Positions 35,280 through 47,903 of a stretch of 64,000 nt of DNA are shown here, in pieces. Made by a program: the position numbers and the translations under genes. This DNA is from JACDEA01 sp963742585. GTDB lineage: Bacteria; Actinomycetota; Acidimicrobiia; Acidimicrobiales; JACDEA01. The stretch lies in contig CAVUMI010000009.1 of the NCBI GenBank assembly GCA_963742585.1, positions 868,001 to 932,000 of the forward strand, in the 5' to 3' direction. The notes beneath the pieces were generated by a model. That model was not told where the DNA came from and made no database searches. It saw only the letters and a program-made list of their open reading frames with translations. Positions within the stretch are counted from its first letter, which is position 1; the number at the start of each line of letters is the position of its first letter.

Positions 35280-36767
35280 ATGAGCGACCCGGGAGATCCG
35301 CGCGAGGCAGACCCGGACGGCGAAACGGAGCCGCCGCCGCCGCCGCCTCCTCCGCCGCCGCCGCCGCCGCCTCCTCCGCCGCCGCCGCCCGACCCGCAGC
35401 CCACCTTCACGCCGCCGCCGCCTCCGCCGCCGCCCGACCCGCAGCCGACCTACACACCGCCGCCGCCGCCTCCTCCGCCGCCGCCGGACCCGCAGCCCAC
35501 CTACACGCCGCCGCCGCCGCCGCCGCCGCCGCACCCGCGCCGACCTACACACCGCCGCCGCCTCCGCCGCCGCCGGACCCGCAGCCGACCTACACACCGC
35601 CGCCGCCTCCTCCGCCGCCGCCGGACCCGCAGCCGACCTACACACCGCCGCCGCCTCCTCCGCCGCCGCCGGACCCGCAGCCGACGTATGCAGCAGCACC
35701 ACCCCCGCCGCCCACGCGGCCAACCGGCCCGTGGTGGTCCTCTTCCCGCGCCAGGCTCGTCCTCGCACTGATTCTCTTCGTCGCCGGCGTCGTCATCTTC
35801 TTGGGCAACCGAGGCGGGAAGCCGGCGGCAGCGGGTGAGATCTTCCTCGAGGGCAACGACACGCCAGGTACCAATACGTTCACACCGTCGATCGCCGCGC
35901 CGCCGCCGGCCGCGCTGGCCCCGACCGCCACCACCGTCCCCGCGCCGAGCTCGAGCGGGCTCACCAAGGCCAATGCCGGTGCACCGGGCCTGTACGGCGG
36001 CCAGCGCGACGTACCGAGCTGTAATGCCGAGGCGCTGATCAAGTATCTCGAGGCCAACCAAGATCGGGCCCGGCCGTGGGCGGCGGCCCTGGGTATCAAC
36101 CCCGCCGACATACGCGTCTACGTCAGCGCGCTCACACCGGTCCTGCTGCGCGTCGACACGCGTGTTACCGACTTCGGCTTCGCCGAAGGTCGGGCAGTTC
36201 CGCGCCAGTCGATACTTCAGGCCGGAACGGCGGTACAGCTCGACCGGAGCGCGTTCCCGCGCGTGCGGTGCCAGTCGGGTAACCCGCTGGCCGAGCCGCG
36301 CGCCGTTACGAGTGCGCCGGCGTATCAAGGCACGCGGCTGGCCGGGCTTCTCACCGACGACAGTCATCGTGCTTACGCCGGCGCCCACCACGGTCGTGAT
36401 CGTGCTGGTCGACGTGGCAACCGGTGCGATCTTCGTGCGGATACCCGGCTCGATCATTCTCATCGACATCGACCGCCCACCTGACGGCGTGGTTCTTGTC
36501 ATCGTGGAGCCCGGCGGGCCGGCGCGGATCACCGGCGCGAACTGGCCGCCGGGCACCGCGGTCACGATCACCTTCGACAACCCGGCGGTCCTCCTGGGCA
36601 ACGCCACCGCCGACGGTGCCGGCAACATCGCGGCCAACGTGACGATTCCCCTGGAGGCTGCACCCGGGGTGCACACCGTGACGATTGCGGGTGGTGGCTT
36701 CTCGGTGCCGCAGACTGTGTACGTGATCCCCCCAGCACCTACAGCGCGCGTTCGCCCTCGGCCGTGA
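35280..36767 (+). CDS. Polyproline membrane protein with DUF6777-like domain, two frameshifts
   Basis: Three frames join to about 495 residues. The first 85 codons give a cytoplasmic, acidic start then runs of Pro with DPQPTYTP units. The frame breaks inside the CCG run near 35530; the next frame continues the same repeats, then a membrane helix (LVLALILFVAGVVIFLG) and an extracytoplasmic domain: AAGEIFLEGNDTPGTNTFTPS, GLYGGQRDVPSCNAEALIKYL, ADIRVYVSALTPVLLRVDTRV, QSILQAGTAVQLDR. This pattern is that of the actinobacterial DUF6777 domain. A second break near 36335 leads to the last 135 residues (LTPAPTTVVIVLVDVATG), a beta-rich Ig-like tail. The stop overlaps the next GTG (GTGA), which supports one original gene. 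Confidence 0.7.
35331..35690 (+). repeat. CCG-rich tandem repeats encoding polyproline
   Basis: About six imperfect units of 39-48 bases, each coding for DPQPT(F/Y)TP followed by 6-10 Pro, built from CCG/CCT triplets. Such triplet runs are prone to slippage and to sequencing error; the frame changes inside this array near 35530. Confidence 0.9.
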
Positions 36768-39077
36768 CCGGGCCCGCCCGCCTCGCCCAGGCGCTGGCGG
36801 GATGCGGGTTGGCGATAGCGATTGTGGTCGGCACGGCGTCGCCCGCCGCGGCCCACGCCGACCTCGTCCGCAGCGAGCCGATCAGTGGAACGACGTCAGA
36901 GCGGGCGCCCTCCGAGGTCCGCCTGACCTTCACGGAATCGGTCGACCCCGTCTTCACCCGTGTCATCATCCGCGGTACCGGTGGCTTCACCGCGCAGCCG
37001 ACCAATGTCGCGGTCGCGGCGACCGATGGCCGCACCCTTGTCGTCGCTCTACCCAAGTTGGCGGCCGGGCCGTACGCGGTCACCTTCAACACGACAACCA
37101 CCGATGGTCATACCGCCTCCGGCGACGTACTGCTCGGCGTGGGCCGCGGGGCGCAGCTCGGATCGCTGGGCCCGGCCTCAGCGGTCGGTGTGAGCGCGGC
37201 GCTCGGCAACGCCGCCACTGGGGCGCGTGTGCTCTGGTACGCCGGACTCGCGCTGCTCGTTGGCGCGCTTGTGTGGGGTTGGCTGGTGCCTCCCCGAGAT
37301 CCGGGCTCCGAGGCTCGCCGGTTTATCAACCGCCGGGTGCGGCGCACGTTGGTGGTCGGCTGGGCCGTGGTGTTCGTTGCCACCGCGGCGCGGATCGCGA
37401 TCCTGCTCGCCAGTTTGGCCAGTGCCGCGCCTGGGTCGAATCTCGCCACGATCGTCGGTCGGCTGCGCCCCACGACCGCGGGACGGGCGTGGTTCCTCGT
37501 GTTCGACCTCGTTGTGCTCGCGGCACTGCTCGTCCGGCGCGACGCCCGCCGGTGGTTGGCCGTCGCGGCGGTGCTCCTCGCCGTCGGGGAGGCAGCGACC
37601 GGTCACGCCGCGGTCGGGCCGTACCCGCTCGCGGCGACGTTCAGCGTGTCGCTCCATCTCATGGCGCTCGCCCTCTGGGGCGGCGGGCTCGCACTGTTGA
37701 CGGGCTTACTGCTCTCGCCCTCTTGGCGACGGCTGCCGGGATATCAGCGGTACGCGGTGATCAATCAATTTCTGGCCCGCTTCTCGCCGCTGGCCCTCGG
37801 GGCCGTGGCGCTCTTGTTCGTCACCGGCATCGCTATGGCCTGGGTGCAGCTGGGCGGCGTCAGCGCTCTTACGTCGTCCAGCTACGGCCAGACGTTGTTG
37901 TTGAAGCTCGCCTTCGTTGCGGTGGTGCTGCCCTTAGGGATGTTGCACTGGTTGGCCGGCCCTGCTCGTGAGCCCCTGGCACGCGTGCGCGAGCGCGCCC
38001 GCGCCGGTTTGCCCCGCACCTCGCTGGCCGAGGTCGGTGTGGTTCTCGCGGTCGTCGTTGTCGCCTCGGTGTTGGCGACGCGGACGCCGGGGCGGGTTGA
38101 AGCGTCCGGTGCGTCGTTGGCGGCCAGCGCGCAACCGACCACCGCCGATGCCTGCCGCAAAGCGGCGATCGAGACCAGCGATTGCTGGCAACGGTACTTC
38201 ACCTATGTGGTCAAGACGAAGGGTCCCGCCGCCGCTGTCGCTGATCTCCCGCGTCGCTACGAAGCGGAGCAAACTGGCGCTGAGCGAGTGTCACCAGCTC
38301 GTGCACACGATCGGGCGTGATGCGTTCGAGAAGTTGGGATCGGCGCGAGCGGCGCTCCGGCTGTCAACCCCGCTGTGCAACTCCGGCTACCAGCACGGCG
38401 CCATCGAGGCCGCGATCGGAAGTCTGCCGCCCGACGAGCTTCGGGCCCAGTTGCCCAGTTTCTGCACCCCGGGGGAGCAGTACCGCCAGTACTCGTTCGA
38501 TCACCACAACTGCACCCACGGCGTGGGCCACGGCATCGCCACGCAGAAGAAGGAGGACGTGTTCGCGTCGACGCCGTTCTGCGAGGTGCTGACCGACCTA
38601 TGGGAGGTGCAGTCGTGCTACGGCGGGGTCTTCATGCAGAAAGTGATCGGTGACATCAACGGCGGGGCGCCCGACCCGAACCAGGACGACCTGGTCTGGC
38701 CGTGCGACGTCGTGCCAGAAGTCCAGAAGCACCCGTGCTACCTGATCTCCACCGGCCGTGTGCTGCGCCTGGTGGATTACGACTGGGAGCGGGCGTTCGC
38801 CGTGTGCGACGGCGTCGAGGCCGCCTATGTCGTCACGTGCTACGAGAGCATGGGCCGCGACATCAGCGGCTACGCCAACTTCGAGCCGGACGGCATGCGT
38901 GACTTGTGCTTGCGAGCGGGGAGTCTGGGTCCGGAGCCGTGCATACGCGGCGCAGTGCAGACGACAGTGAACGACGAGCACGGCGGCGTTCGCGCCGCCG
39001 GCTTGTGCCGGCTGCTCGAGAGAGACCTCGCCGCCACATGCCGGCAGGTGCGCGACGAGGCACTGTCGCAGCTCTGA
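36764..39077 (+). CDS. CopC-CopD copper protein fused to a Cys/His-rich domain, one frameshift
   Basis: About 770 residues once one frame break near 38265 is bridged. Signal peptide, then a CopC domain (about 30-125): mature N-terminus AHADLVRSEP with the Cu-binding His, and the TTDGHTASGD motif with the Asp/His pair. Next a CopD-type membrane domain with about eight helices (150-430). After it, ADACRKAAIETSDCWQRYF starts a third domain that continues in the next frame: SECHQLVHTIGR, LCNSGYQHGAIEAA, HHNCTHGVGHGIAT, SCYGGVFMQ, VTCYESMGRDISGY, LCRLLERDLAATCRQV. It holds more than a dozen Cys and several HG/CH motifs and should face outside. CopC/CopD import or handle copper; the extra domain may bind metal or form disulphides. 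It starts on the stop of the DUF6777 gene. Confidence 0.75.
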
Positions 39078-39089
39078 CAGGCTGAACCC

Positions 39090-40718
39090 GTGCATCGCTC
39101 CCGCGCCGCTGCTGTCGCGTCGGGTGCGCTGTTGTTGATCTACATCGGACTCTCCTTCGTCAACCATCCGGGCGGATCGCTCGGGACCGATACCGGCGCC
39201 AAGGTGTTGACGCTCCGGGCAATGGACCAGAGCGGGACCTTCGACCCCGACGTCGGCTACTGGGCCGAGAGCTGGGACCCCGAGGGCCGGGTCCATCCGC
39301 TCCATGACGTCGCCCACATCGGTGATCGGTGGGTGATCGTCACCACCCTGCCCATGCTCCTCGCCGCGTCGCCGCTGTACGGCATCGGTGGCTACCGGTT
39401 GGCGATCCTGCTTCCAATGCTGGGCGGCGTCGCCGCCGCGTTGGCGGCGCGTGTGCTGGCCCGCCGCCTCGGGGCGAGCGAGCGCGTCGGCTGGGCCGCG
39501 TTCTGGCTCATGGGGTTGGCCTCGCCGGTCGCGCTCTACGCCCTCGACTTCTGGGAGCACGCGCCGGGTCTGGCGGCCATGGCCTGGGCGGTGATCTTGC
39601 TGCTCGACGGCGGGTGGCGGCGCGCCCTGGCCGCTGGCGCGCTGTTCGGGCTGGCGGCGACCATGCGAACCGAGGCGCTGGCCTACGGCGCCGTCGCCGT
39701 GGTCGTGGTTGTGGGGGCGGTGCTGGTCATCGACCGACGGCTACGTCACGCGCTGGAAGCAGGCGTTGCTGCGGCGGTCGGGACCGCCGCGCTGCTGGCG
39801 CTCAACACCGGTCTTGAGCAGCTTGTCATCGGGACCTCGTTGCGCGGCGGGCGGGCCACGGCGACGGCGGCCACGGCGCTGGGGACAGGCGCATCGAGTC
39901 GCTTCGAGGAAGCCGGGCAGACCGGGTTGAGCTTCGGCGCGGCCGGGTTGGGTGCCACCCTGATCGGCGGGATCCTCGTGCTCCTGTCGGGCTACGTGGC
40001 CCGGCGCCGCGGCGGGCCGGCCGGTATCGCCGCGGGCGGAATTGGTGCGCTCTACCTCTTCAGGTTCGTTGACGGCCTCGGCTTCGTTCCCGGCCTCGTC
40101 CCCGCGACCCCGCTCGCCGCGATCGGCCTGGCCGGTGTCCAGCGCCGCGACCGCAAGATTGTGACGACGGCGGTGGTCGCCCTGGCCGCCCTTCCAGTCG
40201 TGTGGGTGTTCCAGTACGCCGGGGGAGCGGGTCCGCAATGGGGTGGCCGCTACATCCTGCTGTCGGGCTTTCTCCTCGCGGTCATCGGTATCACGCGCCT
40301 CGAACAGCTCGGTCGGGCGGCCCGTGCGGTTGGTGTTCTCGCCCCGGTGGCCGTCACCGTGTTCGGCCTCGTCTGGATGTCGGTGCGAACGCACGACGTG
40401 GCCGCCGCGTCGCGTCGGCTTGATCGTCGGAGCGAGGCGGTGTTGATCTCGACTGAGCCGTTCTTCGTCAGGGAAGGGGGCGCGTACTACGGCACCGCGG
40501 CCGATCGTCGCTGGCTGACCGCCGGAACCGCCGAGGAGCTAGCCCACGCCGCCCGCGTCTTGGGCGAGGCCGGCGCGCCTACCGCCGGCGTCGTCGAAAT
40601 CGAACGCGAAGGGATGGGCAGCCCGCCGGCACTGACGGGCTACGTCCGCACGGGGAGCGAATCCATGCGGTTCTTCTCGGACACGCGGCTGCGAATCACC
40701 GGCTATCGCGCCTCGTGA
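39090..40718 (+). CDS. Multi-span membrane protein, GT-C-like, tandem copy A
   Basis: 542 residues from GTG, with CAGGCT six bases upstream as a possible leaderless -10. First helix, then an acidic outer loop (GSLGTDTGAKVLTLRAMDQSG, DVGYWAESWDPEG) typical of GT-C glycosyltransferases, about ten more helices, ALYALDFWEHAPGLAAMAW, GPQWGGRYILL, and a soluble C-terminal domain of about 110 residues. The next gene is a clear paralogue with the same landmarks. Probably transfers a lipid-linked sugar or remodels the envelope; the substrate cannot be told. The stop overlaps the next GTG. Confidence 0.65.
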   Translation: MHRSRAAAVASGALLLIYIGLSFVNHPGGSLGTDTGAKVLTLRAMDQSGTFDPDVGYWAESWDPEGRVHPLHDVAHIGDRWVIVTTLPMLLAASPLYGIGGYRLAILLPMLGGVAAALAARVLARRLGASERVGWAAFWLMGLASPVALYALDFWEHAPGLAAMAWAVILLLDGGWRRALAAGALFGLAATMRTEALAYGAVAVVVVVGAVLVIDRRLRHALEAGVAAAVGTAALLALNTGLEQLVIGTSLRGGRATATAATALGTGASSRFEEAGQTGLSFGAAGLGATLIGGILVLLSGYVARRRGGPAGIAAGGIGALYLFRFVDGLGFVPGLVPATPLAAIGLAGVQRRDRKIVTTAVVALAALPVVWVFQYAGGAGPQWGGRYILLSGFLLAVIGITRLEQLGRAARAVGVLAPVAVTVFGLVWMSVRTHDVAAASRRLDRRSEAVLISTEPFFVREGGAYYGTAADRRWLTAGTAEELAHAARVLGEAGAPTAGVVEIEREGMGSPPALTGYVRTGSESMRFFSDTRLRITGYRAS

Positions 40719-42290
40719 CCGAACGCCGACGCGTCTTCGTTGCCGTCGCGGTGTTGGCCGCGCTCTATGTCGTTGTCATCGCGCTGGGTGACACCCGGGC
40801 GTGGTCCGGGTCCGACGCCGGCGGCAAGGTGGCCACCGTACGGTCGATGGCTGAGGAGGGTCGGTGGGTTCCCGATGTCGGCTACTGGGCGGCGGAGTTC
40901 GACGCCGACGGTCGCTACCACTCTCTCTACAACACCAAGCGGATCGGTGCTCACTGGGTGCAGGTCACCTCGCTCCCGTTCGCGTATGCGGGTATACCGC
41001 TCTGGCGACTGGGCGGGCCGGGCGCGCTCCTCGCGCTCCCCATGCTCGGCAGTCTGCTTGGCGCGGTCGCCGCTCGGCGACTGGCGCGTGCCATCGGGAG
41101 CGGTAGCGGCTGGCCGGCGTTCTGGCTGGTCGGCGCGGCGTCGCCCCTCTCTTTTTATGCCGGCGACTTCTGGGAGCACTCGGCCGCGGTGGGGCTTGCG
41201 TTGTTCGCCGCTGCGTTGGCCCTCGAGGATGGCGGCTGGCGCCGCGCCCTGCTGGCCGGGCTGGCACTCGGGGTCGCAGTGGTGCTGCGAATCGAGATGG
41301 CCGTCTACGCCGCGGCGTTCGGCCTCGCCACGCTGCTAGTGCCCACGGAGCGCCGGCGGTGGCTGGCGCAGCCGCGCGCTGCCGTTGGGTTGGCGCTCGG
41401 CGCCGCCGCGCCGGTAGTAGTCAACTTCGGCGTCGAGCGACTCGTCCTTGGTGTGACTGCCGGAGCGTCGCGAACCGGCGGGGCCGCTTCAGGGGCCGGC
41501 GCCGAGATCGGACAGCGAGTGCACGACGGGTTGTTGACCACAGTCGGTTTGTTCGCCGACGAGCGCGCCGGGGCCTTGGTGCTCGGGGCAGTAGCCGTCG
41601 CTGTGCTGGCGGTGGCGCGTCGTTACCCGGTTGCATGGATCGCGGCTGCCGGCCTCTACGTCGTACGGGCGACGCAGGGTCTCGGCTTCATTCCGGGCGC
41701 GCTGGCCGCGGTGCCGGCGGCCGCGGGCGCCCGACCGACCTCACTGCGCGCCCACGTCGTGGCACTCACCGCGGTGATCGCCGTCCCGATGGTGTGGTTG
41801 GTGCAGTGGCGTGGTCAGCTGCTGCCCCAGTGGGGCGGGCGCTACCTCCTGCTCACCGGTGCGCTCCTCCTCGTTGTCGCCAGCCTCGATTGGCGCCCGA
41901 TAGCTCCTGCGGTCGTGCTCACCGTCGCGGGTCGCGATGTTCGGGATGCTCTGGCACGTCGACCGCACCCGCCAGTACGCCCGCGCGCTGGCTGCGGTCA
42001 CCGACGTGCCGCCCGGGACGGTGGTGGTGTGGACCAACGCGCACCTCGGCCGTGAGGCGGGTGCGTTCTACGGGCGCCGGCGTTGGCTGTCGGCCTACCG
42101 CCCGGGCGATCTCGCTGCCGCCGCGGCGATAACGACACGCGCCGAGGCCGACCGCATGGCGGTGGTGTGGGTGGAGGGTAGCGAGGAGCCGGCGCCGCCG
42201 GGCTGGGCGCGCGTGGGCGCTGACCGGCGCGTCGGCATCCTCGGATCGGCCCTCTACGAACGCATGTTCGTTCAAGTTACACCGGGGTAG
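40715..42290 (+). CDS. Multi-span membrane protein, GT-C-like, tandem copy B, one frameshift
   Basis: About 525 residues after bridging one break near 41930. Landmarks match copy A: SGSDAGGKVATVRSMAEEG, DVGYWAAEFDADGRY, FYAGDFWEHSAAVGL, LLPQWGGRYLLLTG. The second frame adds FGMLWHVDRTRQYARALA and the soluble tail with VVWTNAHLGREAGAFYG, equal in place to the tail of copy A. One extra base near TCGCGATG would explain the shift. The stop codon TAG is also the first half of the uvrA -10 element. Confidence 0.65.
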
Positions 42291-42293
42291 TAT
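42288..42293 (+). promoter_or_regulatory. -10 element of uvrA (leaderless arrangement)
   Basis: TAGTAT ends nine bases before the uvrA GTG; the same TAG is the stop codon of the preceding gene. No ribosome site is seen in the nine-base interval. Confidence 0.5.
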
Positions 42294-42302
42294 CTTGCCC
42301 CT

Positions 42303-45153
<2,851 letters not shown>

Positions 45154-45173
<20 letters not shown>

Positions 45174-45909
45174 GTCCCTCCAGCACCAGCACGCACACCC
45201 ATGCCTGGTAACGCAGGGGCGAACCGGCGGTCAGCAGAATGCGGTCGAGTCGGTCGAGGAGACGAAGCCCGCGCTTGCCGGTGAAGGCCGCAGCCAGCGC
45301 GCTGAGGTGGAAGAACTCGACATCGACCCGATCGAAGTATTCCCGGAAGAGGTCGAAGTCGGCCTTGATCAGCGGGTGCTCGTCCGGCGTACGCATCTCG
45401 GGGGTGCGGTTTCGGTACCAGTTGATCAGCCGGTTGTGCCCGAGGGGCTCGGCGAAGACACCAGCGCCGGACGGCTTGAGCACCCGCGCCATCTCGGCGA
45501 TGGCCGGCCGCAGCTCGAGGTGATGCAGTACCGAGTTCCCAAAGGCCAGGTCGAACGTGGCGTCTCCGAACTGCAGCGACTCGGCCTCGGCGACTTCGAA
45601 GCGAGCTTGCGAGCCCGCCTCGCGGGCAGCCACCTGGGCTTTATCCACGACAACGCCCGAGATGTCGATGCCCGTTGCAGTAGCCGCGCTGCGCGCGACC
45701 TCGATCGTGTGCTGGCCGTACGAGCATCCGTACTCGACGCACGCCGCGCCTGTGGCACGGGCGAGCACGGCATCCCAATACGCCTGCGTGCTGCGCCCCA
45801 CGACGTCGTAGAAGCGCCCAGCTTCGGACCGAGCCTCGCTGTCCTCGGCGAACAGCGCGTCGTGGAACTCGCGCTCGCGGTCCTGCCGACGTTCCTGCGA
45901 GGCGGTCAT
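45154..45909 (-). CDS. Class I SAM-dependent methyltransferase
   Basis: 251 residues. Motif I ACVEYGCSYGQHTIEVA near 60 (Glu-Tyr-Gly-Cys instead of Asp-Val-Gly-Cys), motif II TGIDIS, then FDLAFGNSVLHHLE, a Methyltransf_11-type core. Downstream EPLGHNRLINWYRNRTPEMR is a segment also seen in methyltransferases of polysaccharide clusters. Divergent from the sugar transferase gene at 45979 with 69 bases between, so it probably belongs to the polysaccharide cluster. Confidence 0.8.
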
Positions 45910-45978
45910 TCCGTTCTTATCGGCACGTAGCGACTGGGGCTGAGCTCAGTTTCACGGACAAACTGCCGATAAGTCGGT

Positions 45979-47280
45979 GTGCACCGGGTCGCGCGCGTCG
46001 TTCTCTATGTCGGCACCGCGGGCACCGTGCTGGGTTTTGCCAAGATCCACGCGGCGTTGGTTGGCGGCTACGACTTCACCGCGTCGAGCCGGTTCGCGTG
46101 GTCGCTCGCCTACGCGTTGGCTCTCATCGTCGCCGCGTACGGGGCCGGTCTGCCCGATGTGGTTCGCGGGAGCCGGCGGGCGCTGCCCGCTTCACTGGCC
46201 GTCGCGGCCGTTGCCGCCCTCGGTATCTCGGTCGCCCAGCTCGCCGTGGGCTCGGCGCTCCTGCCCCGTTTCGTCGTGTTCGCCTCGGCTGCGGTCCTGG
46301 TGCCCTTCTACGCGCTGTGCGCGCTGCTGTCGGCGGGCGGTGTCGAGCGTCGGGAGGAGCGCGAGCGGGTCGTGGTCGTGGCCGGCGAGGAGGAGTTGCT
46401 GGCCCTCATGCGTGACATCAGCGACGCCCCGGAGCGACCGGCGACCGTCGTGTGGGGCCTGCGTCCGGGCGACGAGGAGGAGCTGTTCGAAGCGGCGATC
46501 AACACTCGGGCAACTGTCATCGTGCTCGACCGGGCGGCGCGGAGCGACGAGAACACCGTGGCGCAGGCGGCCGAACTCCACGCACGCGGGGTGCGGGTCC
46601 GCACGCTGTCCCGCTTCTACGACGAGTGGCTGGGCAAGTTGCCGCTGGGCGAGCTCGAGCGACTGTCGCTCATGTTCGACATCCAGGAGCTCCACAGCGC
46701 GGTCTACCCGCGCGCCAAGCGGTTGACCGACGTCCTGGTCGGCACCGCTGGCCTCATCGCGCTCGTGCTGGCTGCGCCCGTCGTGGCCGCGGCAAACGTG
46801 TTTGGCAACCGCGGCCCGCTGTTCTACCGGCAGGTTCGCGTGGGCAAGGGCGGCATCGTTTTCGAAATGCTCAAGTTCCGCACGATGCGGTCCGAGCCGG
46901 CCGACCTTGCCACCTGGACCGCCGAGGATGATCCCCGGATCACACGCGTCGGTGGCTGGCTGCGCCGCACGCATCTCGACGAGCTTCCGCAGTTCGTCAA
47001 CATCCTCCGTGGCGACCTTGCGCTGGTCGGCCCGCGGCCCGAGCAGCCGGGTTACGTCGACGACCTGACCGAGAAGATTCCCTTTTACGCGCTGCGCCAT
47101 GCGGTCCGGCCCGGTCTGACCGGCTGGGCCCAGGTCAAGTACGCATACGGCGCATCGGCCTTCGACGCGATGGAAAAGCTCCAGTACGAGTTCTTCTACC
47201 TGCGTCACCAGAGCTTCGTGCTCGACTGCCGGATCGTTGGCCGCACGCTTCGTAACGTGATTCGGGGCGCGGGCCGGTGA
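45979..47280 (+). CDS. Polyprenyl-phosphate sugar-1-phosphate transferase (WbaP/WcaJ-like)
   Basis: 433 residues from GTG. Four N-terminal membrane helices, a nucleotide-sensor-like middle domain, and the bacterial sugar transferase domain from about 245: KRLTDVLVGTAGLIALVLAAP, FYRQVRVGKGGIVFEMLKFRTM, ITRVGGWLRRTHLDELPQFVNIL, LVGPRPEQPGYV. These enzymes start exopolysaccharide or O-antigen repeat units on undecaprenyl phosphate at the inner membrane. The stop overlaps the GTG of the next gene. Confidence 0.92.
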   Translation: MHRVARVVLYVGTAGTVLGFAKIHAALVGGYDFTASSRFAWSLAYALALIVAAYGAGLPDVVRGSRRALPASLAVAAVAALGISVAQLAVGSALLPRFVVFASAAVLVPFYALCALLSAGGVERREERERVVVVAGEEELLALMRDISDAPERPATVVWGLRPGDEEELFEAAINTRATVIVLDRAARSDENTVAQAAELHARGVRVRTLSRFYDEWLGKLPLGELERLSLMFDIQELHSAVYPRAKRLTDVLVGTAGLIALVLAAPVVAAANVFGNRGPLFYRQVRVGKGGIVFEMLKFRTMRSEPADLATWTAEDDPRITRVGGWLRRTHLDELPQFVNILRGDLALVGPRPEQPGYVDDLTEKIPFYALRHAVRPGLTGWAQVKYAYGASAFDAMEKLQYEFFYLRHQSFVLDCRIVGRTLRNVIRGAGR

Positions 47281-47903
47281 CGCCCAAGCTCACCGCGCTC
47301 AAGCGCCGCGCCTACTACCAGCTCTTCGGCGGAGATCGCCTGCTGAGGAACCTGATCCGGCCGGGACACCGAGTCCTCGACGTCGGTTGTTCCGACGGCC
47401 GCGGCAGCGAGGTGTTGACCGGTGCATTCGGATGCGACATCCATCGTCCGACACTCCAACAAGCGCAAGATCACGGCCGCCGTATGCCGGTCGTCCAAGC
47501 CGACGTCCGCTGCCTGCCGTACGGTCCCGCGACATTCGATGTGGTCGTCGCCCTCGACGTCGTCGAGCACTTTGAGAAGCCCGATGCATTGGGAGTGATC
47601 GACGAGATGATGCGCATCAGTCGCGGAGCGGTCGTCGTCGTTACGCCGAGCGGGTTCGTCGCCCAACCGCCGACTGAGTCCGAGCCCTGGCAGCAGCATC
47701 GTTGCGGGTTCGAGGCCGAGGACCTGAGAGCGCTCGGCTTCGACGTGCGGGGCCTCGGTGGCTGGTCGCGTCTCCGCGGTGACTACGGCGCGTTTCGTGG
47801 CGGCGCCGCGGGGCAAGTGGCGGCACTGGTGAGCGAGCCCTTCCTGACCGGGGAGCCGGATCGGTCGTTCCACCTCCTGGCGGTGAAGCATGTTGGACGC
47901 TGA
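47277..47903 (+). CDS. Class I SAM-dependent methyltransferase in polysaccharide cluster
   Basis: 208 residues from GTG. Motif I VLDVGCSDGRGSEVL near 33, then FGCDIHRPTLQQAQ, and FDVVVALDVVEHFEKPDAL. Methyltransf_11 type. Sandwiched between the sugar transferase and the flippase genes with overlaps on both sides (4 and 14 bases), so it likely modifies a sugar residue of the polymer or its lipid-linked precursor. Confidence 0.82.
   Translation: MTPKLTALKRRAYYQLFGGDRLLRNLIRPGHRVLDVGCSDGRGSEVLTGAFGCDIHRPTLQQAQDHGRRMPVVQADVRCLPYGPATFDVVVALDVVEHFEKPDALGVIDEMMRISRGAVVVVTPSGFVAQPPTESEPWQQHRCGFEAEDLRALGFDVRGLGGWSRLRGDYGAFRGGAAGQVAALVSEPFLTGEPDRSFHLLAVKHVGR

Noticed and set aside
35801..36484. Independent gene starting at TTG 35801
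   Set aside because: The same frame upstream encodes the membrane helix and the rest of the proline repeats; the start would cut through the helix.
35259..36856. Minus-strand Arg/Gly-rich open frames over the CCG array
   Set aside because: They are the complement of the polyproline repeats; Arg and Gly runs arise from CGG/GGC and show no gene-like features.
37968..39077. Separate gene for the Cys/His-rich protein downstream of CopC-CopD
   Set aside because: The domain starts in the CopC-CopD frame (ADACRKAAIETSDCWQRYF) before the break, no ribosome site precedes a suitable start, so one frameshifted gene is the better reading.
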